From the IMG/VR virus record IMGVR_UViG_3300044655_000964, positions 1 through 26,634 of that record: a stretch of 26,634 nt of DNA; one strand, given 5' to 3'. Below the pieces are notes generated by a model. It did not search any database, was not told where the DNA came from, and saw only the letters and a program-made list of their open reading frames with translations. The DNA comes from a virus. Position 1 is the first letter of the stretch. Each line of letters starts with the position of its first letter. Shown one piece after another: positions 11,888 to 19,402 of this stretch. The position numbers were made by a program, and so were the translations under genes.

Positions 11888-13568
11888 GTTTACAATTATA
11901 CCGAGTAGTCAGGAATATCAGGCGGCTCCATCAGTTGACCAAGATATCACTATTACTTTAGAGCAACAGAGTCAACAAATGGTTGAATATGACCGAAGTC
12001 AAAGTATTAGTTTGGCTCAAGTATTTGATGATGAAAGACAAAGTAGTGGTATATTCAGACCCACATTCAAAGTTAATTATTTGTATGGTAACACATATAC
12101 AGGTACTACTGAATATGTTCCATTTAGAAATACTTTATATTATGTTAATCCCGAACAATCTTTTGTTAGTACTATATGGAAAGGATTTCCACAATATTAT
12201 GAATTTGATTTTTATAGGCCTAACATATCTGACCAACATATTAATTATGTTGCAAAAAGTGCCTACACATACAATTGGACATATTATATTAGTTATGCTC
12301 AAAGTAACAATTATTTAAAACAAATGTCATACACATTAAATAATAGTAGTTATGATTGGTATGCGTCCGAAGGTATTCCATTTTCAATTATTAATGGAAC
12401 TCAAAATGGTAGTAATGTTATTAGATTTCAATGTATTGCACCACACGGATTAACTGTTGGTGAGTATGTTGAATTACCTTTCTTTTATAATCAATTAAAT
12501 TTATTCCAAGTTTATTCATTGGGTAATAACCAATTAGATAGTGACCCCTACGTTTTTAACCTATTCAATTTTGGATATACGGGTACCACATTTGCCAATG
12601 GAGTTACGGGAACATTTAAAAGAGTTATTAATCCTGATAATTTATTGGAAACAAAGTCAAAATATTATGTGAGGGAACATAAAATTTTAACAAATGTTGG
12701 AGATTGTATTATGGTTAAAAATGCGTTTGAAAAGAATCTATTTAACGAAGAGAGAAAATTTGAATATAGTTCAATAACACCAAACCAAATTTCAAGAATA
12801 TCTCAAAAGACTAGTAGTAATTCATATAATGTTACGGTCAATTACGATTTAGATTTAAATGGAGTGTTGGATAATCAAAAACGACCTGTTAGTGAATTAT
12901 TTTTAACTATTATTAATAAAGGATATACGGGATATTTTAATCAACCAAATAATGGTATAGGGTTAAAACAAGGTTGGGAGTTTAATTTGACAAGGCCAAT
13001 AAGTTCTTGGTGGGATTTAAAAAATACTTATTCCGATACAAACATACAAACATCAAATTATACTTTGACTAGTGGTGTTACAAAAACATTTTATTATAAT
13101 CAAGATTTAAAAAAAGATGATTTAATTGATGGTGACTTTTGTGAGTGGAATGATTATAACCAAATTGAAAGGGTTATTTCACCGTACTATCAAAAACTGA
13201 ATTACAATCAAAACGTATTTCAAACTACTGAAACATATTCAACAAATAGTCCTGGATTTTATTACAAACCCCACACATCAATGAGGATTAGAGTTTTCTC
13301 TGATTATGTTGAGACTGCGGTTGCGGAACAAGTTGAAAATGTGCCTTTCTATTCTTTTTATTCTTCTGCCGACCAATCGTTTAGATGGAGAGACATATAT
13401 ACTTATGGGTTTAAGGATAACCTTGAAAGGGGTGTTGATTTCCCATTTATGAACAGCGCTCAATATCCATATCAAGAAGCCATCTTTAGATTAATACCTG
13501 AAGGAATAAACTATAACTCTTTAGGGGTTCAGTACCCAATTAAGCCATTGTTTGATGAGTGTGAATAA
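11880..13568 (+). CDS. Phage structural protein, 562 residues, function unknown
   Basis: The start is GTG at 11880, overlapping the previous stop by 8 bases (GTGAATAA). No in-frame ATG lies as close to the junction, and the N-terminal sequence (MNKFTIIPSSQEYQ) looks like real protein. The product is rich in Tyr, Asn, Phe and Ser, with the beta-strand periodicity usual for tail and baseplate proteins. Around residues 172-202 it has a segment of the type I-x-F-x-C-x-x-x-H-G-L-x-x-G-[ED]-x-V, a beta element common in phage tail proteins. There is no signal peptide or membrane segment. It sits in a coupled block with the next two genes. Probably a baseplate or tail-associated protein; I do not recognise a named family. 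Confidence 0.8.
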   Translation: MNKFTIIPSSQEYQAAPSVDQDITITLEQQSQQMVEYDRSQSISLAQVFDDERQSSGIFRPTFKVNYLYGNTYTGTTEYVPFRNTLYYVNPEQSFVSTIWKGFPQYYEFDFYRPNISDQHINYVAKSAYTYNWTYYISYAQSNNYLKQMSYTLNNSSYDWYASEGIPFSIINGTQNGSNVIRFQCIAPHGLTVGEYVELPFFYNQLNLFQVYSLGNNQLDSDPYVFNLFNFGYTGTTFANGVTGTFKRVINPDNLLETKSKYYVREHKILTNVGDCIMVKNAFEKNLFNEERKFEYSSITPNQISRISQKTSSNSYNVTVNYDLDLNGVLDNQKRPVSELFLTIINKGYTGYFNQPNNGIGLKQGWEFNLTRPISSWWDLKNTYSDTNIQTSNYTLTSGVTKTFYYNQDLKKDDLIDGDFCEWNDYNQIERVISPYYQKLNYNQNVFQTTETYSTNSPGFYYKPHTSMRIRVFSDYVETAVAEQVENVPFYSFYSSADQSFRWRDIYTYGFKDNLERGVDFPFMNSAQYPYQEAIFRLIPEGINYNSLGVQYPIKPLFDECE

Positions 13569-14376
13569 AGTTAAAATTAATTTAGACGGTTTTGTTGACC
13601 GACAACTTACAATCCCCATTCAGTTAACGTGGGACTATGTTGGGTTGGACCAAAGTATTGATGAATACGAAAGTAAAATCATTACTGAGGTTATTGGTGT
13701 TGGTAGAGATTTTGAGGTAACTCGATTTGCTCATGCACCTTTGACAGGTACAACAACTGAACCAACGGATATTAAATATGAGTTTAATTTTTATTCAGGA
13801 GGTTCTTTAAATGATGCTACAAATTGGAAGTCCAATTATCAGGTGGAAGGGTTTACAACTCAAGAGATTTTTTATTATACAAACAACTTTACCAATTCAT
13901 TTTTTAAATTGGATTTGTATGACAATGTTGATGAAAAAAGACAGACCAATTATATAACAATTATTATACCGACACAACAAGGGTTAAAGATGGACGCAAT
14001 CATGCAGACGACACCTGTTAGTATTAAAAAACCATATTTTGTTTTGGACTATGTTGGAGACAAAGAAGGTTTCTTTATCTATTGGTTAAAGAAAAGAACA
14101 TTTTTGGATATCAAAACATTTTATATGACTGCCAAGTTCTATGATGCAAAAAATGGATACTTTACAAAGATGATGAATATGCCACAATCATCATTACCTG
14201 GTAACAAATATATCTTTGATGGTTCACAATATTTTTATTATCGTGTTGAATTAAATTATGAAAAACATGATTATCAAATATTCAACATGAATCCAAATCA
14301 AACAATATATCTTAATGATGCTCAAAGGGCGGGTACATTGGAACCCATAAAATGGTATGAATATGTTAACCCATAA
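13555..14376 (+). CDS. Phage structural protein, 273 residues, function unknown
   Basis: I chose ATG 13555 over the in-frame TTG one codon upstream at 13552. It overlaps the previous gene by 14 bases, implying coupled translation. The product is soluble and beta-rich, with many aromatic residues and a basic patch (YWLKKRTFLDIKTFYMTAKF, about residues 179-198). No known motif, signal peptide or membrane segment is seen. The stop TAA shares one base with the next ATG (TAATG at 14374-14378). Its position in the coupled block between recognisable wedge genes makes it a probable baseplate component. Confidence 0.78.
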   Translation: MSVNKVKINLDGFVDRQLTIPIQLTWDYVGLDQSIDEYESKIITEVIGVGRDFEVTRFAHAPLTGTTTEPTDIKYEFNFYSGGSLNDATNWKSNYQVEGFTTQEIFYYTNNFTNSFFKLDLYDNVDEKRQTNYITIIIPTQQGLKMDAIMQTTPVSIKKPYFVLDYVGDKEGFFIYWLKKRTFLDIKTFYMTAKFYDAKNGYFTKMMNMPQSSLPGNKYIFDGSQYFYYRVELNYEKHDYQIFNMNPNQTIYLNDAQRAGTLEPIKWYEYVNP

Positions 14377-15485
14377 TGGAAGATTTTTATAATATTATAA
14401 TATCACCTGAAACAATTAAGGGTGACTTGTTTATTGTTAATATGCAAGGTGAAAACGTTGGACCAACTTATACTGGTGAAACGACTGGTGTTTATTCGGG
14501 GATGACCCAAGTATTGACTGCGGGACCAAATGGAAGTTCAATATTATCAGGAATTACAATTCCAATTTTATTCAGACAAACTGCGGTTGACGTTGGTTAC
14601 TTTAGTCCATTTGATGGAGCGGTATTACAGAAAGATGTGGTTGCCAATTTTATATTCTCATCAACAACTTCAAACCCATATGTTTATAATGTGTATAATA
14701 CATCAAGTGAGTTTCAAAAATTTCTTGATTTATCATCTTATAAGGTTAGTTGGGGTGATGGGACGCCATCGCAAACCATTAGTTCATACACACCCAATTC
14801 AATCGTACACACTTATCCTGTTGCAATTGCTCAATATACAATTACATTGGAACAAACAAATCCGTGGGGAATTACAAGAGTTTCCAAAACAATCACGACA
14901 CCATTTTCTGATGTGGTCATTAATAACCCAAATGGTGAAGCGTTTTTTATTCCTGTGGGTGGTAATTGGATTGAAACTCCAATCAGTTATAACTACATAT
15001 TTTCAGGAGATGCCGTTAACGAAGTATCTGCTCAAACATCAAATAATTTTACAACGGTTCCATTTACGGTTTCAGGTTTAACAAAATCCAAACTTAATGA
15101 GTTGGCAATGTATGGACCATTAAAATTCCAAGTTGGAGTTCCTGTTATTAAGAATGGTCAGATATGGGGGGCGATAACTAATACTGCAACAACATTCACC
15201 GCCTATACAGTTAATTTGGTTGATTACTATGATTACATAGACGGGACAACAATATTTTTTGAACAATCTTCAGGATTTACAGAGAATAATTTAACACAAA
15301 GACCAATAACAAAAGAGGAAGTTTTAATCAAAGTTATTGACCAACCACAAATACAAACAAATGTTTTTGTTGAACGAGGAAAGAATTCAGCATACGAAAG
15401 AATCCAAAGATTAGGGGAGGTTGACAATTTAGGTGACATGATTAATTACGGATATGGATTTTTTAACGTTGAAAAAAAGAACTAA
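14376..15485 (+). CDS. Baseplate-region structural protein with PKD-like domain, 369 residues
   Basis: Residues about 110-177 carry the PKD-type beta-sandwich signature: W-G-D-G-T at 126-130, a HTYP turn at 145-148 and YTITL at 154-158. PKD domains are extracellular Ig-like folds used for adhesion or spacing. The C-terminal 40 residues (V-F-V-E-R-G-K-N-S near 333-341, ending Y-G-Y-G-F-F-N-V) look like a separate conserved tail, perhaps an assembly contact. The N-terminal 100 residues are Gly/Thr/Ser-rich and beta-like. The ATG overlaps the previous stop by one base. A 24-base gap follows, so this is the last gene of the coupled block that begins at 6704. Virion surface role inferred; specific function unknown. 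Confidence 0.78.
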   Translation: MEDFYNIIISPETIKGDLFIVNMQGENVGPTYTGETTGVYSGMTQVLTAGPNGSSILSGITIPILFRQTAVDVGYFSPFDGAVLQKDVVANFIFSSTTSNPYVYNVYNTSSEFQKFLDLSSYKVSWGDGTPSQTISSYTPNSIVHTYPVAIAQYTITLEQTNPWGITRVSKTITTPFSDVVINNPNGEAFFIPVGGNWIETPISYNYIFSGDAVNEVSAQTSNNFTTVPFTVSGLTKSKLNELAMYGPLKFQVGVPVIKNGQIWGAITNTATTFTAYTVNLVDYYDYIDGTTIFFEQSSGFTENNLTQRPITKEEVLIKVIDQPQIQTNVFVERGKNSAYERIQRLGEVDNLGDMINYGYGFFNVEKKN

Positions 15486-15487
15486 AC

Positions 15488-15496
15488 TATTTATAA
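15488..15496 (+). promoter_or_regulatory. TATTTATAA box 13 bases before the 302-residue gene
   Basis: A one-base-shorter variant of the TATTTATTAA box at 6682 and 21947, ending 13 bases before the ATG at 15510 and lying in the 24-base gap after the preceding stop. Its first eight bases are also the reverse complement of the T4 late-promoter consensus TATAAATA, but no minus-strand gene is present to use it in that direction. Confidence 0.35.
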
Positions 15497-15509
15497 GATA
15501 AAATAAGAT

Positions 15510-16418
15510 ATGGCAATCGGTTCATACGGCACAATTAGACCTTCAGACGTTTCACCTGAAGACGTAGAGATTATATTAAATTATACTCCATCAAGGGATG
15601 TTACGAGTAATTTCGTCCTAACACAACTTGATGCACAAACAATTCTTAAACCTTATTTCAACAACACAGAAACAGGTGGAAACGCTGGTGTTGAGGTTTT
15701 GGGTGGATTATACAACTTAACATTACCTGCTGAGCAGTTCAACGCTCTTGGGATTTACACACTATACTTAAGACCCGCACAAATCAGAACAAGAATTACT
15801 GATTGTGGTGTGTTAAGTGCTTTGCCAAACGTAAAAGGAATTGTGATTGATATTTCAAATGTTCCAACACAATATCAAAATAAATTTGTTCCACAAGGAT
15901 TGGTTGGATTTAGAGTTGAATATTTAAATCCTGATGGTTCAAAAATACCAAATTTCTTTAGAGTTATTACATCATCGTTCTTTTGTGAACCTGTGGTGAC
16001 AAACCAAACAAATACAACACAAAAAGCAATTAGATATAGATATGTTGATGGAAATTCAAATTTAATATTCTTGACTTTATCACCATCATCATCCCCAACT
16101 AACAATCCAAACGCAACACCATTTATTGGTCAGCCAAATCAAAACATTATTATTTCAAATACATTTTTTAACCCAATTACTTTGGAAGTTGAAATGGTTG
16201 AATACGACGTATCATCTCTTGCAATTGCTCTTTATGGTAATCAAACCAAATCAATTGATGATGGTGTTTATACAATATATGACTCTGAAAATAACATATA
16301 CAGACAATACAACTTGTATGAAATTAGAGACCAATTTAATGCATTGTTATATGAGGTTAGACAAAGTAGAGGTAATAATATTGATTTCAGTAAAAACTTT
16401 ACAAACATAACTGGTTAA
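15510..16418 (+). CDS. Phage structural protein, 302 residues, function unknown
   Basis: Starts at an ATG after an A-rich leader with no Shine-Dalgarno. The N-terminus (MAIGSYGTIRPSDVSPEDVEI) and the mostly beta sequence, with a Pro/Ser/Asn-rich loop near residues 190-205 (LSPSSSPTNNPNATP), suggest a virion component. The C-terminus (YNLYEIRDQFNALLYEVRQS) is helical and charged and could be an assembly contact. No enzymatic motif, signal peptide or membrane segment is visible. Its stop shares one base with the start of the gp7-like gene (TAATG), so the two are likely made together and may interact. I do not recognise the family. Confidence 0.78.
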   Translation: MAIGSYGTIRPSDVSPEDVEIILNYTPSRDVTSNFVLTQLDAQTILKPYFNNTETGGNAGVEVLGGLYNLTLPAEQFNALGIYTLYLRPAQIRTRITDCGVLSALPNVKGIVIDISNVPTQYQNKFVPQGLVGFRVEYLNPDGSKIPNFFRVITSSFFCEPVVTNQTNTTQKAIRYRYVDGNSNLIFLTLSPSSSPTNNPNATPFIGQPNQNIIISNTFFNPITLEVEMVEYDVSSLAIALYGNQTKSIDDGVYTIYDSENNIYRQYNLYEIRDQFNALLYEVRQSRGNNIDFSKNFTNITG

Positions 16419-19402
16419 TGGCAGTAAACACAACAAATACTAAATACTTTTATCCACCAAGACCAGGTAATGGCGGGGGGACTTTCTCTGACAACATTGT
16501 AGGATTACAAACTGTCGAGGGTGGAGGACTTACGCAAGGTAATTTTGAGTTTACAACAGGAGTAACAGAAAAAGTTAATCGTACATTCAATGTCGGAGCG
16601 TTCTCAGAACCAATGACTTTGGATATGATGAATATTGATAGTGTTGAAGAGAGTCGAAGAATACTTGCAACTCAATTTAGAGTTTATCCAAACTTTGATA
16701 TTACTCAAGTTCTTAACTTTTCGATGTATGGTTCTCTATCTGAAAGATTTAGGGTTTCAATTACTCGTGTTATTAATTATTTCCCAGCGTCTTTAGATAT
16801 TATATTTACTAATAGTGATTTCTCAACAGGTAATACTGCTTATGATATTGTTTATGATGTTCAAAATGATGAAACATATTTCAAGGTTAATGTTGATAGA
16901 ATAAAAAATCCATTTGATATTGATTATTCTATTAGTGCGTCAACTAACTTAACATTGAGAGAGTTAGATGTTTCGCCATATAGAAATCTTAACAACACTT
17001 ATTTAGATTATTGTGTTAGCATTGATGATAATATCTATAAGGTTTTGGCGTTTATTCCGTCTACCACATTAACATCAGGTGATATTACATTTTACGTTTC
17101 TGGTTCACCATTTGGAACAACGGCAACCACAATCCAACAAGAATATCAAATCAGACCAAATGATTATATTGTTGACAAAATATTTCAAGAAAGTTTTGAT
17201 GAGGTTGAAAAATTCTTACTTAATAGATTAGTTAGACCTGAATATACTGCGGTATTTCAAGTACCACAACAAAATGAATTTGGTCAAACATATACGGATT
17301 ATCAACAAGTGACTTGGCCAAAAGATGGTCCTTGGAACTTAGATATTAGTTCATTCTTATTTGACTCATACTTGGAACAAATCCAAGCAATTGCGGTTAA
17401 TTTGGATTCGTTTAAGACCAATTTAATTTCAAGATTCTTAATTTCAGATTCTTTAAAAGAATTTGATACTTTGGGTAGAAAAGTTGAAAAGATATTCCAA
17501 ATTTACGGTAGAAGTTTTGACCAAATAAAACAATTTATCGAAGGGTTGGCTTACATGAATTCTGTAAACTATAATCCATCAAATGATATACCTTCACAAT
17601 TATTGGCTAATTTATCTCAAACATTAGGATGGTCATCTAATTTTTCACCAATTACAAATGAGGATTTCTTATCATCTGTTTTTGGTAATACATCGACACC
17701 AACTTATCCTGGTTATGCTCGAGCTTTAACGCCAACAGAATTAAACTATGCATATTATAGAAATTTAATTCTTAATGCCTCATACCTTTTTAAATCAAAA
17801 GGTACGAGAAGGTCTGTTGAATTTTTATTAAGATTGATTGGAGCACCTGATTCACTAATTGAATATAATGAACACATTTATTTGGCTGACCAAAAAATTA
17901 ATCTTGACCAGTTCTATAATCAATGGGCTCAAATTTCAGGTGGTACTTACGTTCAAGAAACACCATCTTATGCTGTAGGTCAAACATATAGTATTTATGG
18001 ACAAATTTATACTGCATTTACAGAAACCGCAACATATACTGATACTAATATAACATTAGCAGCATACCCTATAGATTTTGAAGGATATCCAAAAGCTCCT
18101 GTCAATACGGAAACATACTTCTTCCAAATTGGTGCTGGTTGGTATGAAACTACACCATCACATAGAAGTCCTGATAATGTTGTACTTACGGGAAATGTTT
18201 ACACAGGACAAAACTTTAGTATCCAAACACAATTACAACCGTTTACTTACGGTCAGACTTATTTGAATAGATTTAGGGACTTCCCTTATATGACGGAAGG
18301 ATTTAAACTTCAAAAAGTTGTTGATAATAATAAATCATGGTTAGCGGACGATGATAAAATTAGAGTTTCAACTCAAGGAGATTACAATGCATACTACTTT
18401 ATCGATAATGAAAAATTAGTATTAAACGTAAAGAACGTTGACATATTCTTAAATCCGGCCCAAGGTCTTGTTTATGATGTTTGGGACCAATCAAGAAGAT
18501 ATGATTACCCAATTCCTGAATCAGGTTTAACCGTTGGTTATCCTGTACCAGGTGGTGTTGATTGGACATATGTTGACCCTAAGCCTAAGAAGAAAACATT
18601 CTTTGAATTCTCTCAAACTTTTTGGCAGAATATGATTAACACTCGAAACAGACAATACATCTCTGATGGTAAAACGGGTGGTTATCCTACATTACAATCT
18701 ATTTGGTGGAAATACATCGAATCAGAACAAACTGTCGGGTTGCCCAACAACAAGTACACGTATCAAAAGTTAATCGATTACGTTAATGGTATAGGTCCTT
18801 ATTGGACTAAGTTGGTGGAACAGATGGTTCCCGCAACAACCATTTGGAATGGCGGGGTTAGATTCGAAAACTCTGTACTACATAAACAAAAGTTTGTTTA
18901 TAGAAGACAAAGAGGTTGTCAGTTTATACCAGTACCTGTTGACCCATGTTATATTATATCAAACATTTTTGATTACACATGTAATTCAGAGTATGTTGAA
19001 TTTTATATTTATCCGTGGTTAAATGGTGATATTAATGTATCTGATTTTAATAGTATTCTTGCAAATAGAATTAATAATATGTTATCATCAAGTGGACTAA
19101 CACTTAATGAATGTTATCAAAATTCAGTTCAGACAGAATGGTATGTTGATTTAAGAATTAATAACCAAATCATAATTCAAGATAGTTTTTATAATGGGTA
19201 TGGTTATAATGATGTACCAACAGATTCGCAGTGGAGAAACGCTTTAATAGATTATCTACCAACTTTATATGGTTATGGCTACACATATTTCTTAAATGGT
19301 AATACATTAACAATAACTAATTTAGGATGTGTTTCCCAAAATTTACAAGAAACGGTAGTTTTAAACGTAGGAATAAATATTAATATAAATTGTACTAGAT
19401 AA
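16418..19402 (+). CDS. gp7/P2 gpI-like baseplate wedge protein, 994 residues
   Basis: The centre (about residues 300-480) is alpha-helical with the pattern Y-Y-R-N-L-I-x-N-A-x-Y-L-[FY]-K-[SG]-K-G-T-x-x-[SA]-[VI]-E-x-L-L-R-L-[IL]-G, here K461-G462-T463 and G475. This K-G-T...L-x-x-x-G helix is typical of phage tail protein I (P2 gpI), regarded as the counterpart of T4 gp7. The length is close to T4 gp7 (1032), and gp25- and gp6-like genes lie upstream. The N-terminal 300 residues are beta-rich. After residue 480, beta-rich sequence appears to be added. The last 150 residues (from about 845, with cysteines near both ends) look like a separate small domain. Both ends overlap neighbouring genes by one base (TAATG). 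The wedge assignment is probable from motif, size and context. Confidence 0.72.
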   Translation: MAVNTTNTKYFYPPRPGNGGGTFSDNIVGLQTVEGGGLTQGNFEFTTGVTEKVNRTFNVGAFSEPMTLDMMNIDSVEESRRILATQFRVYPNFDITQVLNFSMYGSLSERFRVSITRVINYFPASLDIIFTNSDFSTGNTAYDIVYDVQNDETYFKVNVDRIKNPFDIDYSISASTNLTLRELDVSPYRNLNNTYLDYCVSIDDNIYKVLAFIPSTTLTSGDITFYVSGSPFGTTATTIQQEYQIRPNDYIVDKIFQESFDEVEKFLLNRLVRPEYTAVFQVPQQNEFGQTYTDYQQVTWPKDGPWNLDISSFLFDSYLEQIQAIAVNLDSFKTNLISRFLISDSLKEFDTLGRKVEKIFQIYGRSFDQIKQFIEGLAYMNSVNYNPSNDIPSQLLANLSQTLGWSSNFSPITNEDFLSSVFGNTSTPTYPGYARALTPTELNYAYYRNLILNASYLFKSKGTRRSVEFLLRLIGAPDSLIEYNEHIYLADQKINLDQFYNQWAQISGGTYVQETPSYAVGQTYSIYGQIYTAFTETATYTDTNITLAAYPIDFEGYPKAPVNTETYFFQIGAGWYETTPSHRSPDNVVLTGNVYTGQNFSIQTQLQPFTYGQTYLNRFRDFPYMTEGFKLQKVVDNNKSWLADDDKIRVSTQGDYNAYYFIDNEKLVLNVKNVDIFLNPAQGLVYDVWDQSRRYDYPIPESGLTVGYPVPGGVDWTYVDPKPKKKTFFEFSQTFWQNMINTRNRQYISDGKTGGYPTLQSIWWKYIESEQTVGLPNNKYTYQKLIDYVNGIGPYWTKLVEQMVPATTIWNGGVRFENSVLHKQKFVYRRQRGCQFIPVPVDPCYIISNIFDYTCNSEYVEFYIYPWLNGDINVSDFNSILANRINNMLSSSGLTLNECYQNSVQTEWYVDLRINNQIIIQDSFYNGYGYNDVPTDSQWRNALIDYLPTLYGYGYTYFLNGNTLTITNLGCVSQNLQETVVLNVGINININCTR

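Noticed and set aside
14530-15081. 183-codon + strand ORF in another frame inside the 369-residue gene
   Set aside because: Overlaps a gene with a recognisable PKD-like domain and coupled junctions on both sides; its sequence looks like frame-shifted AT-rich coding DNA.
15488-15495. T4 late-promoter consensus TATAAATA on the minus strand
   Set aside because: No minus-strand gene exists nearby, and the site fits better as the plus-strand box shared with 6682 and 21947.
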